A DNA stretch of 64,000 nt from NCBI GenBank assembly GCA_021372725.1, contig JAJFTV010000093.1:1-64000 (forward strand), written 5' to 3'. The stretch is from Chloroflexota bacterium. Its GTDB lineage: Bacteria > Chloroflexota > Anaerolineae > Anaerolineales > Anaerolineaceae. Below the pieces are notes generated by a model that ran no database searches, was not told the DNA's origin, and worked only from the letters and a program-made list of their open reading frames with translations. Positions 1 to 7,739 of the stretch are shown here, piece after piece (the first letter of the stretch is position 1; each line of letters opens with the position of its first letter). A program made the position numbers and the translations under genes.

Positions 1-1117
1 TTTCGATGATAGGTAAAGCCGTCAGTGATCCGCCACTGCCTTTTACCTGTACAATTTTGTGATCGTCAGATCCCATATCACGCAAAGTTGTTTCTGCATC
101 ATGACGGGAGCGAGGCCCATCAAATATCTTTGAGTCCCCAACATCATCAACTTCAGCCATTTGTTTGTCAAATTCTTTAGGAACAATAACATACTTTGTA
201 GACAAACGGGCCGCGCGCTCCAATAAACGCGAGTGTAAAAAGAATACATCGCCAGGATACGCTTCACGTCCCGGAGGACGCCGGAGCAGGAGGGATACCT
301 GCCGGTAAGCCCATGCGTGTTTGGACAGGTCATCATAGATAACGAGGGCATCCTGTCCATTTTCCATAAACTCCTCACCAATGGAACATCCCGAATAAGG
401 AGCAATGTACTGCAAAGCTGCCGATTCATCTGCTGCTGCGACAACTACAACCGTATGTTCCATCGCTCCAGATCGTTCAAGCGTAGCTACAGTTCGGGCA
501 ACGGCGGCTTTTTTTTGCCCGATCGCTACATAAATACAGATTAGATCCTTGCCTTTTTGATTAATAATTGTATCGATGGCAATCGCTGTTTTTCCAGTCT
601 GTCTGTCACCAATGATCAGCTCGCGCTGGCCGCGTCCAATCGGGATCATGGCATCAATCGCCTTAATACCGGTCTGCACCGGGGTATCCACATCCTGACG
701 TTTAACAACGCCGGCGGCTGTTCGTTCGATAGGCCGGTACTTGGTAAATTTGATTGCTCCTTTTCCGTCGATGGGCTCACCCAGCGCGTTAACAACGCGT
801 CCGATCAACCCCACGCCAACCGGAACAGATGCGATGCGGCCGGTGGAACGTACCATCATCCCTTCACCGATTCCGGTGTAATCACCAAGAATGATAATGC
901 CTACCTTTGTTTCTTCAAGATTAAAAGCAATACCATAAATGCCGTTTGCGAACTGAACAAGCTCCTGTGATTGAACGGTATTAAGGCCTTCAGCATTGGC
1001 GATTCCATCGCCAGCTTCGACGACATGGCCGACATCACGGATTTCATATTTTTGTTCAAAAGCATCGATTTTTTCCTTCAAATCAGACGCAATATTCCTC
1101 ATCCCATTCTCGGTCAT
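1..1117 (-). CDS. atpA: F-type ATP synthase subunit alpha (5' part; runs off the window)
   Basis: Catalytic-core subunit of F1 ATP synthase. The 372 visible residues carry the beta-barrel domain, the Walker A GDRQTGKT at about 170-177 and the conserved [13 protein letters not shown] segment near 256. The C-terminus lies beyond base 1. The start at 1117 has GGAGG four bases upstream. Between LLERAARLS (about 298-306) and [13 protein letters not shown] (about 360) there are roughly 50 extra residues; ordinary alpha subunits have only about five here (DELGG-like). The extra stretch is hydrophilic and in frame. Upstream lies a peptidase remnant rather than the usual delta-subunit gene atpH, so the operon order is unusual or split. 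Identity is certain; the role of the insertion is unknown. Confidence 0.97.
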   Translation of the reverse strand, partial: MTENGMRNIASDLKEKIDAFEQKYEIRDVGHVVEAGDGIANAEGLNTVQSQELVQFANGIYGIAFNLEETKVGIIILGDYTGIGEGMMVRSTGRIASVPVGVGLIGRVVNALGEPIDGKGAIKFTKYRPIERTAAGVVKRQDVDTPVQTGIKAIDAMIPIGRGQRELIIGDRQTGKTAIAIDTIINQKGKDLICIYVAIGQKKAAVARTVATLERSGAMEHTVVVVAAADESAALQYIAPYSGCSIGEEFMENGQDALVIYDDLSKHAWAYRQVSLLLRRPPGREAYPGDVFFLHSRLLERAARLSTKYVIVPKEFDKQMAEVDDVGDSKIFDGPRSRHDAETTLRDMGSDDHKIVQVKGSGGSLTALPIIE

Positions 1118-1154
1118 TCCACCTCCAGTTTACAATGCAGGATCAAAAGTTTTC

Positions 1155-1367
1155 TTAAAATGTTGTGAGCTGTTCTAATTGTTGAAGATCCAGTTTTTGA
1201 ATAATCGATTTCAGTAAGAGTACCGTTTGATCATAATCATCACGGTGCATGATGGAGCTATGTGAGTGTATAAAGTATTCTTTTGTGATTCGCATGACAG
1301 GAGCTTCATAACCAGATACACCGCTGGCTTCGGTCAAATCTCTGAGCAGCTTGATTGTTTTGTCCAT
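1155..1367 (-). pseudogene. Internally deleted M42 aminopeptidase remnant
   Basis: The predicted product has about 70 residues. It begins with a typical M42 (FrvX/PepA-like metallo-aminopeptidase) N-terminus, DLTEASGVSGYEAPV. It then jumps in frame to the typical C-terminal end of the same family, IHSHSSIMHRDDYD followed by LLLKSIIQKLD. Everything between is absent: the zinc-binding H/D/E residues and the dimerisation region, roughly 270 codons in intact members. The open frame extends upstream to 1412, but the family start fits the ATG at 1367. It cannot be an active peptidase. An in-frame genomic deletion or an assembly collapse are both possible. It sits directly upstream of atpA. Confidence 0.75.
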
Positions 1368-1469
1368 GGAAAATGATCTACCCTTATGATGATGTAGATT
1401 TACTTGCTTCATTAATCAAACGTAATGATACCTGAAAGAAAGCATGTTGTCCAGTTGAAGAAAACAGTG

Positions 1470-1517
1470 AAAAAAAGAGGTTGACTGTTCGCCATCCCTA
1501 CCGACGATTCCAACCTC
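1470..1517 (-). terminator. Rho-independent terminator after the mce gene
   Basis: On the minus strand GAGGTTG (1517-1511) pairs with CAACCTC (1483-1477), with further inner pairing (TCGTC with GGCGA), and seven T residues follow at 1476-1470. It lies about 80 bases downstream of the epimerase gene, so it probably ends the mutase/epimerase transcript. Confidence 0.75.
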
Positions 1518-1597
1518 AAAAGCACCACATATTAGCCTGAAAATTGCATTGATTTTATTGTAGATACGCTTTTACCTGTCGTCGAAGCCGTGAATCT

Positions 1598-2008
1598 TTA
1601 GCTCCTGGTGACCTCATAGAGTTCCACCAGCACACCGTTGGCACTCTTGGGGTGGATGAATGCCATCTTCCGGCCTGGCAGCTCTTTTGCAGTCTCATCA
1701 ATCAGCATGACACCTTTGGCCTTCAGTTCAGCCAGCATTTCATCGATGTTGTCGACTTCAAAACAAATGTGATGCAGCCCAGGACCGCGTTTTTCGATGT
1801 ATTTCGCCATACCCGAATCAGGAGTTGTCGGACAGACAATTTCCACTTCGCTGTCACCTGTCGGTAAAAAGGCAACCTTCGATTTTTGGCTGGGTACTTC
1901 TTCAATATGATCGACTGATAAACCGAGTTGGTCCTGCCAGAAGGTCACCGAGTTCTCCAGATCAGGTACTGCAATTGCAATATGGTTAATTTTTATTATT
2001 TTCGCCAC
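1598..2008 (-). CDS. mce: Methylmalonyl-CoA epimerase
   Basis: Interconverts the (R) and (S) epimers of methylmalonyl-CoA, between propionyl-CoA carboxylase or transcarboxylase chemistry and the B12-dependent mutase. The 136-residue protein is a full-length VOC/glyoxalase-fold member with two beta-alpha-beta-beta-beta halves. Visible metal-site motifs are NHIAIAV (His about 9), GLHHICFEV (His near 77-78) and the C-terminal VELYE glutamate. It starts 24 bases after the mutase stop, so the two form an operon that ends at the terminator near 1500. Product assignment is secure from motif, length and context. Confidence 0.93.
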   Translation of the reverse strand: MAKIIKINHIAIAVPDLENSVTFWQDQLGLSVDHIEEVPSQKSKVAFLPTGDSEVEIVCPTTPDSGMAKYIEKRGPGLHHICFEVDNIDEMLAELKAKGVMLIDETAKELPGRKMAFIHPKSANGVLVELYEVTRS

Positions 2009-2032
2009 GATTTCTCCAGATTTATCTTTCTT

Positions 2033-3700
2033 TTACAGCCATGCTGGCGCCTGGTACTCACCCCAATTCTTGCGAAGAACATTACAGATTTCACCCAGCG
2101 TAACCCAATTATCCAGACACTCAATAAAGAGTGGCATCAGATTTTCACGACCTCGTGATGCAGTATCCAAATGTCCCAACAGTTCAGTCACCCTTACAGC
2201 ATCCCGTCGCTGTCTCAGAGCCGCCAACCGGTTTCTTTGGCCAGCCTCAATTTCAGGATCTACTTCCAGACTTTCCAATTCAAGGTTTTCTTCTACCTGG
2301 AAGGAATTCATCCCAACAACGATTTGCTCTTTCTTCTCGACGCGGCGTTGATACCGATACGATGCTTCCTGGATTTCCTTCTGCATAAAACCAGCTTCAA
2401 TTGATTCGAGAGCACCACCCAGGTCATCGATTTTTTGTATGTATTCAAAAGCTCGTTTTTCAATTTCATCGGTGAGATATTCAATAATATAAGAGCCTGC
2501 CAATGGGTCAATGGTATCGGCAACACCCGATTCATGGGCAATGATTTGTTGTGAACGCAATGCCGTCCTCACCGATTTCTGTGTAGGCAGCCATAATGCC
2601 TCATCCATACTGTTTGTATGCAGTGATTGTGTGCCGCCTAAAACAGAAGCCAGGGCCTGAATCGCCACCCGAATAATATTATTCTCGGGCTGCTGGGCAG
2701 TGAGTGTGGAACCGGCAGTCTGGGTATGAAAACGGAGCATCATGGACTTTTGATCCTGTGCATGGAACCTTTCAGACATAATCTTTGCCCACATTCGGCG
2801 GGCTGCTCTAAATTTGGCAATCTCTTCCAGGAAGTTGTTATGGGCGTTAAAAAAGAAGGATAAACGACTGGCAAAATCATCGACCTTCAAGCCAGTCGCC
2901 AAGGCAGCATCCACGTATGCAATCGCGTTGGCCAGGGTAAACGCAACTTCCTGCACTGCCGTGGAACCAGCCTCCCGTATGTGATAACCTGAAATGCTGA
3001 TCGTATTCCAACTTGGAACGTTCTTTTCACAATATTGAAATACATCGGTGATCAGGCGCATGGATTGCTTTGGGGGGAAAATATAAGTACCACGGGCTAC
3101 ATATTCTTTAAGAATATCATTTTGGATGGTACCACGCAGATTCTTTTCTTCCACACCTTGCTTACGTCCCACGCATATATACATGGCCAGCAGAATGGAG
3201 GCCGGTGCATTGATGGTCATACTCGTCGAGACTTTGTTGAGCGGGATATCACGGAAAAGCATTTCCATATCCTCGAGAGAAGATATGGATACACCCACCT
3301 TGCCCACCTCACCCGCCGCAATCGGATCATCCGCATCGTATCCGATCTGTGTGGGTAAATCAAAAGCTACCGAAAGACCTGTCTGCCCTTGATCCAGTAA
3401 ATAGCGATACCGTTTATTTGATTCTTCAGCGGTGGCATAACCCGCATATTGACGCATGGTCCAAAAACGGCCTCGATACATGGTTGGCTGGATACCGCGA
3501 GTGTAAGGGTATTCACCGGGGAACCCAAGCTGTGAAAAGTAATCGTTATCGACCAGATCGCCAATTTCTGGAAGAGGAATGCCAGATGAAGTTGTGAATT
3601 CCGGTTTTCTCTCCGGAAATTTCCTTATAACGGGTCCTAATACTTCTTTTTTCCAGCGTGTCTTTTCTGTTGAAAAATCTATTGTTTGTGTCTTATCCAT
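2033..3700 (-). CDS. Methylmalonyl-CoA mutase large (catalytic) subunit, N-terminal domain type
   Basis: Adenosylcobalamin-dependent isomerisation of methylmalonyl-CoA and succinyl-CoA. The 555 residues cover only the substrate-binding TIM barrel and stop before any cobalamin-binding domain, so a separate small B12-binding subunit must be supplied from elsewhere. Visible motifs are YPYTRG (64-69), TMYRGR (73-78), [15 protein letters not shown] (Arg about 203) and SGYHIREAG (His about 240). The Tyr in TMYRGR and the Arg in VARGTY fit methylmalonyl-CoA rather than isobutyryl-CoA mutases; I treat that as likely, not proven. It is first in a two-gene operon with the epimerase. The start codon lacks a clear Shine-Dalgarno sequence. 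Confidence 0.93.
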   Translation of the reverse strand: MDKTQTIDFSTEKTRWKKEVLGPVIRKFPERKPEFTTSSGIPLPEIGDLVDNDYFSQLGFPGEYPYTRGIQPTMYRGRFWTMRQYAGYATAEESNKRYRYLLDQGQTGLSVAFDLPTQIGYDADDPIAAGEVGKVGVSISSLEDMEMLFRDIPLNKVSTSMTINAPASILLAMYICVGRKQGVEEKNLRGTIQNDILKEYVARGTYIFPPKQSMRLITDVFQYCEKNVPSWNTISISGYHIREAGSTAVQEVAFTLANAIAYVDAALATGLKVDDFASRLSFFFNAHNNFLEEIAKFRAARRMWAKIMSERFHAQDQKSMMLRFHTQTAGSTLTAQQPENNIIRVAIQALASVLGGTQSLHTNSMDEALWLPTQKSVRTALRSQQIIAHESGVADTIDPLAGSYIIEYLTDEIEKRAFEYIQKIDDLGGALESIEAGFMQKEIQEASYRYQRRVEKKEQIVVGMNSFQVEENLELESLEVDPEIEAGQRNRLAALRQRRDAVRVTELLGHLDTASRGRENLMPLFIECLDNWVTLGEICNVLRKNWGEYQAPAWL

Positions 3701-4026
3701 ATTCTAGTTATTATCCAAATACAAGATTTTAATTTCTTAATCCACCACTATTGAACTGTATTGTATTAGTATTCTACATTACATCCTGAGAATTCCAGGT
3801 TAATTGCCTCACCCAACCCGCATACCCTGGGGATTGGCAGACCATCCTATTTACCACAATGATATTACCTGTATAAGGTTAATTCATAAAGTAATTTCTG
3901 TCGCATCACACTTCTGACAAATATAACGAGTTTTAGGTGATATATATTCTGAAATATGGTAAAATCTTTGCTACCAGGGTGTTGTACCCTTCACCCTTGG
4001 AAAACTACCCAGGAAAGGGCTTGAGT
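3701..4026. other. Intergenic region between divergent mutase and rplI
   Basis: Holds the promoter side of both flanking genes. A short imperfect hairpin (CCAGGGTG with CACCCTTGG, about 3975-4005) lies in the rplI leader and might be a ribosomal-protein leader structure, but I cannot assign it to a family. No gene is visible. Confidence 0.5.
3937..3965 (+). promoter_or_regulatory. Putative promoter of rplI
   Basis: GTGATA (4 of 6 to TTGACA), a 17-base spacer and TAAAAT, about 60 bases before the rplI start. Confidence 0.45.
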
Positions 4027-4599
4027 ATGAAAGTTTTATTGATCAAAGATGTCCACAAATTGGGCCGGGCAGGGGATATTAAAAAGGTCGCCGATGGCTA
4101 TGGCCGCAATTATCTGATCCCGCAAGGTCTGGCAGTCCTTGCCACAGTGGGTGCCCAAAATCAGGCACAGCATATACGCGAAATTGCCAACGACCGTCGT
4201 GCATTGCTCAACAAGGAAATGAGCTGGATCGCAGAGAAAATCACCGGTATGAGCCTGTATTATCAGAGCAAAGCGGGTGAAACAGGGAAATTGTACGGAT
4301 CAATTACCACACAAATGATTGCGGATTCCCTCTCAAGAAAAGTTGGCACCGAAATCAACCGGCGGATGATCGATATCCAACCTATCCGCACACTTGGCGA
4401 GCATAAAGCTGTCGTCCACCTGACTGTTGATCTGAACCCGGAGGTTACAATTCTCGTCACCCGCGAGGGAGAAGGTTCGAAAAATCAACCTGTCACAGAA
4501 ATTAATATTGAGGAACCTGCCCCTCTCGAAGAACTTGTTTCTTCCGAAGAACCGCTAGCGAAAAATGACGTATCCGCATCTGAATCTGCAAATGAGTAA
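4027..4599 (+). CDS. rplI: 50S ribosomal protein L9
   Basis: Large-subunit protein that binds 23S rRNA through its N-terminal domain. The product begins [17 protein letters not shown], the hallmark L9 N-terminus, with [11 protein letters not shown] near residues 24-34. The C-terminal domain is present (GKLYGSIT to [10 protein letters not shown]). Total length is 190 residues, about 40 more than usual, because of an acidic low-complexity tail rich in Glu/Ser. The open frame extends upstream to 3937, but this start has AGGAAAGG eight bases upstream and matches the family. It stands alone, without rpsF/ssb/rpsR next to it, and is followed by a clear terminator. Confidence 0.96.
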   Translation: MKVLLIKDVHKLGRAGDIKKVADGYGRNYLIPQGLAVLATVGAQNQAQHIREIANDRRALLNKEMSWIAEKITGMSLYYQSKAGETGKLYGSITTQMIADSLSRKVGTEINRRMIDIQPIRTLGEHKAVVHLTVDLNPEVTILVTREGEGSKNQPVTEINIEEPAPLEELVSSEEPLAKNDVSASESANE

Positions 4600-4632
4600 A
4601 GCTGGATTCTTGCGATAAAAATCGGATACAAG

Positions 4633-4668
4633 CCGGGCCTTGAGTACAGGGTCCGGTTTTCATTCTTT
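4633..4668 (+). terminator. Rho-independent terminator after rplI
   Basis: A nine-pair stem (CCGGGCCTT at 4633-4641 with AGGGTCCGG at 4648-4656, one G-U pair) with a six-base loop, followed by TTTTCATTCTTT. Confidence 0.85.
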
Positions 4669-4743
4669 ATCGTGTTTGCTACAGGCTTTTTCGCGTAAAT
4701 GCTCGCCTCACCACCCTTTCATGGCAGGATTCATGACAGGATT

Positions 4744-4772
4744 TTTACTTCAATCTGAATTTCCTTTATAAT
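4744..4772 (+). promoter_or_regulatory. Promoter giving a leaderless mRNA for the RodZ-like gene
   Basis: TTTACT (4744-4749), a 17-base spacer, TATAAT (4767-4772), then six bases to the ATG at 4779. Normal -10 to +1 spacing puts the transcription start on the A of ATG. No Shine-Dalgarno sequence is present. Confidence 0.75.
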
Positions 4773-4778
4773 AATCTA

Positions 4779-6242
4779 ATGCCCGATTCAATTGGCGAAA
4801 TTCTGAAAAATCAAAGGCTGGACCGTAAGTTATCCCTGGATGATGCTGCCGGGAGTACACACATCCGTTATAAATATCTTGAGGCATTGGAGAATAACGA
4901 TTTCGATTTGCTCCCTTCTGCAGTACAGGGACGCGGTTTTCTTCGATCTTATGCAGAATTTCTGGATCTGGATCCAGAACCATTATTAAACGGTTGGGAA
5001 CAAAAAGTCATTGTCTCTAAAATAACGGATCAACAGGATATTGATACACATTTTCCTGATAAATCAATACCTGCCCCCATCATCGATACGAATGAGCCGG
5101 CAGAACCCGATGCGTTACCCAAAACGCAGGATAATGCCGACACCACACCTTCCCCCATTTACGAACCACAGTCAGTCTCTCCTCCATCGATTCTTCCATC
5201 ATCCGTTCAACAAGTCGAGGCCCATAAATCGGCAACCCGCTTTATGGAAGTCGGCAATACACTACGAAGCCAGCGTGAAATACTTGGTCTCTCCTTGAGT
5301 GATATCGAACAATATACACATATCCGGCAGTTTTATTTGCAGGCCATCGAAGACGGGCGGTTCCAGGAACTTCCATCCCCTGTTCAAGCCAAAGGGATGA
5401 TTGAAAACTATGCCCAATTTCTGGATATAAATTCTGACGAATTATTGCTGGATTACGCGGAAGGCCTGCAGGCCCAACGAGAGGAAAAACTCGCTCTAAA
5501 CAATCCCCCAACCCGGGGAAATAAACCTGCCCGAAAGCCTGGAAAACAAACGCTGGCGAAAAAGCTTCTCACACCGGATTTGTTGATCGGCAGTATTGTG
5601 ATCATTTTCCTGGTTGTTTTTGCTATTTGGACAACCTCAAGAGTAATCGCAAATCGAAATTTGGAGGCAGAGGCTACCATACCCGGTATCTCGGATGTAC
5701 TGGTCAGTACAACGAGTCCATCCCCAGATGTGATGTCAGCAACGGCATCCCTGTCTGCCTCCAGCCTGGAAACCCCATCACCCGAAATGAATACTACGCC
5801 GGCTATTGCTGCTGAAATCCAAACAAACGCTGTGCCCAGTAGCGGGTCGGCCGAAATCACCTCAGCCGTTGCGTTTGAGGATAATGCTCCTCTGCAAATT
5901 TATATTGTTACAAAACAACGCACTTATCTGAAAGTTATCGTTGACGAAAAAACAGTATTTGAAGGGCGAAGCCAGCCCGGCAATGCTTATCCTTTTTCAG
6001 GAACTGAATCCATCGAATTGATTTCAGGTAATGCTGCTGCATTACAGATCATCTTTAACGAGGCAGACCTGGGAACAATTGGGGCTTTTGGAGAAGTCGT
6101 GGATTTGATTTTTACCGGAGGTCGTGTTGTAACACCCACTCCAAGGTTTACTGCGACAGCGACAAGTACCACCCCGCCCACCATGACATTGCAACCCACT
6201 GCAACCCCTGTTACACCGACCGTCACACCCTATATTCCATAA
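4779..6242 (+). CDS. RodZ-like membrane protein with two HTH domains
   Basis: 487 residues. Two HTH_25-type helix-turn-helix domains of the RodZ family occur in tandem (about 4-70 and 155-226). Each has the IGEILKNQR/VGNTLRSQRE start and a GRGFLRSYAEFL/AKGMIENYAQFL end. A basic stretch and one membrane helix (about 267-292) follow, then an extracellular DUF4115-like beta domain (about 370-448) and a Thr/Pro-rich tail. RodZ couples the MreB cytoskeleton to the elongation machinery; whether this one does so is inferred. Most RodZ proteins have a single HTH, so the duplication is notable. rimO begins three bases after its stop, so the two are probably translationally coupled. Confidence 0.85.
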   Translation: MPDSIGEILKNQRLDRKLSLDDAAGSTHIRYKYLEALENNDFDLLPSAVQGRGFLRSYAEFLDLDPEPLLNGWEQKVIVSKITDQQDIDTHFPDKSIPAPIIDTNEPAEPDALPKTQDNADTTPSPIYEPQSVSPPSILPSSVQQVEAHKSATRFMEVGNTLRSQREILGLSLSDIEQYTHIRQFYLQAIEDGRFQELPSPVQAKGMIENYAQFLDINSDELLLDYAEGLQAQREEKLALNNPPTRGNKPARKPGKQTLAKKLLTPDLLIGSIVIIFLVVFAIWTTSRVIANRNLEAEATIPGISDVLVSTTSPSPDVMSATASLSASSLETPSPEMNTTPAIAAEIQTNAVPSSGSAEITSAVAFEDNAPLQIYIVTKQRTYLKVIVDEKTVFEGRSQPGNAYPFSGTESIELISGNAAALQIIFNEADLGTIGAFGEVVDLIFTGGRVVTPTPRFTATATSTTPPTMTLQPTATPVTPTVTPYIP

Positions 6243-6245
6243 ATC

Positions 6246-7718
6246 ATGGTCATCAAAAATTCATTTCATATTGTTTCATTGGGTTGTGCAAAAAATACTG
6301 TCGATTCTGAATCGATGGCAGTCTTGCTTTCGCACGCCGGTTTTCGACGGGTGGATGAGCCCGAGCAAGCCCAATTCATCATCGTCAATACATGCGGTTT
6401 TATCCGCTCTGCTAAGGATGAAAGCCTTCATGTCTTAAAACAGATAGCTGCCAATAAAAAAAGAAAACAATATTTGATCGCCGCCGGCTGTCTGACTGAG
6501 CGGGTTAAAGAAGGGATTGCCCGGCAGGTATCCGGTATTGACGGTATTTTTGGTACCCGACGTTGGATGGATATCCTTGCTGTTGTTCAGAAAGTTCGAT
6601 CCTTATCTGATAGTGAAGGTCCGTATATCCACTTTCCTTCCGAATTCATCGATACTGGTCCGACCGTCAGCGGTCCGACCGTCAGCGGTCCGACCGTCAG
6701 CGGTCCGACCGTCAGCGGTCCGACCGTCAGCGGTTCGACCGTCAGCGGTTCGACCGTCAGCGGTTCGACCGCCAAAGATCAGACCACTGATGTTCCAGGA
6801 ATTGCCATTCAGGGAGCCAGCGCATATATAAAAATTGCCGATGGCTGCCGCCACCGCTGTGCCTTTTGCGCTATTCCGCTGATCAAGGGATCGCAGCAAA
6901 GCCGCCCTATGAATTTGATTTTGGCTGACGCCCTGTATCTGCAAGATCAAGGCGTTCAGGAGATCAATTTGATCGCCCAGGACAGCACCGGCTATGGCCT
7001 GGATTTAGGGATGAGTGACGGATTGACTGCCCTGCTGGAAAAACTAACCACCGTTGTGCCCGACATCCCCTGGATTCGAATTCTGTATGCCTTTCCGGGC
7101 AGTATTTCTGCCAGACTGATTGACATTCTGACTGATTCACAACAGATACTTCCTTATATCGACATGCCTTTGCAGCACGCACATCCTGATATCCTGCGCT
7201 CCATGCACCGGCCTGTCAACATGGATTGGGTATATTCGACGATTCAAACACTTCGTAAAAGAATTCCCCACATTGCATTACGATCAACCTTTATCGTAGG
7301 TTATCCGGGCGAAACTGAGCAGAAATTTCAAACCCTTCTCGATTTTATCCGTGAAATCCAGTTTGATCACCTCGGTGCATTCACCTATTCATTCGAGACA
7401 GGTACCCCCGGTGAATCCCTGGGTGACCCAATCCCGGAGGAAGTGAAGGCGGATCGAATTGAACGGCTGATGCTGCTCCAGGAAGAGATCTCCGAAATCC
7501 GCAATAACCGAATGGTCGGCAAAGAGCTTCCGGTCTTGATTGAAGGTTCAGGTGATGGTATATCCGTCGGCCGAAGCTATCGGGATGCACCAGAAATCGA
7601 TGGTCTGGTGTTCATCGACACGGAACTCGAAACAGGAAAAATCTACACAGCAAAAATCACCAGAGGGATGGTTCATGATCTTTTAGCCAGTTTGCCGGCA
7701 AACAAGACGTCACAATAA
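6246..7718 (+). CDS. rimO: Ribosomal protein S12 methylthiotransferase RimO
   Basis: Radical-SAM enzyme that adds a methylthio group to the conserved Asp of ribosomal protein S12. The N-terminal MTTase domain has its cluster cysteines at about 14, 50 and 82 (SLGCAKN, NTCGFI, AAGCLTE). The radical-SAM CxxxCxxC motif is CRHRCAFC at 201-208. The C-terminal TRAM-like region ends near 480. The length of 490 exceeds the usual ~440 because of a repeat-built linker (residues 138-177, GPTVS/GSTVS units) between the two iron-sulfur domains. The linker is in frame and both domains are intact, so the gene should be functional. It follows the RodZ-like gene by three bases. Confidence 0.95.
   Translation: MVIKNSFHIVSLGCAKNTVDSESMAVLLSHAGFRRVDEPEQAQFIIVNTCGFIRSAKDESLHVLKQIAANKKRKQYLIAAGCLTERVKEGIARQVSGIDGIFGTRRWMDILAVVQKVRSLSDSEGPYIHFPSEFIDTGPTVSGPTVSGPTVSGPTVSGPTVSGSTVSGSTVSGSTAKDQTTDVPGIAIQGASAYIKIADGCRHRCAFCAIPLIKGSQQSRPMNLILADALYLQDQGVQEINLIAQDSTGYGLDLGMSDGLTALLEKLTTVVPDIPWIRILYAFPGSISARLIDILTDSQQILPYIDMPLQHAHPDILRSMHRPVNMDWVYSTIQTLRKRIPHIALRSTFIVGYPGETEQKFQTLLDFIREIQFDHLGAFTYSFETGTPGESLGDPIPEEVKADRIERLMLLQEEISEIRNNRMVGKELPVLIEGSGDGISVGRSYRDAPEIDGLVFIDTELETGKIYTAKITRGMVHDLLASLPANKTSQ
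6657..6776 (+). repeat. 15-bp tandem repeat (minisatellite) inside rimO
   Basis: Eight head-to-tail 15-bp units. Five identical copies encode GPTVS (6657-6731), two encode GSTVS (6732-6761, differing by a C-to-T change), and one degenerate unit encodes GSTAK (6762-6776). The unit length is a multiple of three, so copy-number change keeps the reading frame. The near identity of the units suggests recent expansion. Confidence 0.98.
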
Positions 7719-7739
7719 ACCCTTTATAAAGATACACAC

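Noticed and set aside
5453..5860. Minus-strand ORF of 135 codons within the RodZ-like gene
   Set aside because: Antisense shadow over the membrane helix and linker; no independent signals.
6657..6776. Short direct repeats suggestive of a CRISPR array
   Set aside because: Units are contiguous 15-mers with no spacers and lie in frame inside rimO.
6517..6950. Repeat-containing ORFs in other frames (VRPSA, LTVGP, DGRTA repeats)
   Set aside because: They are by-products of the rimO minisatellite, which happens to be open in several frames; no start signals or homology.
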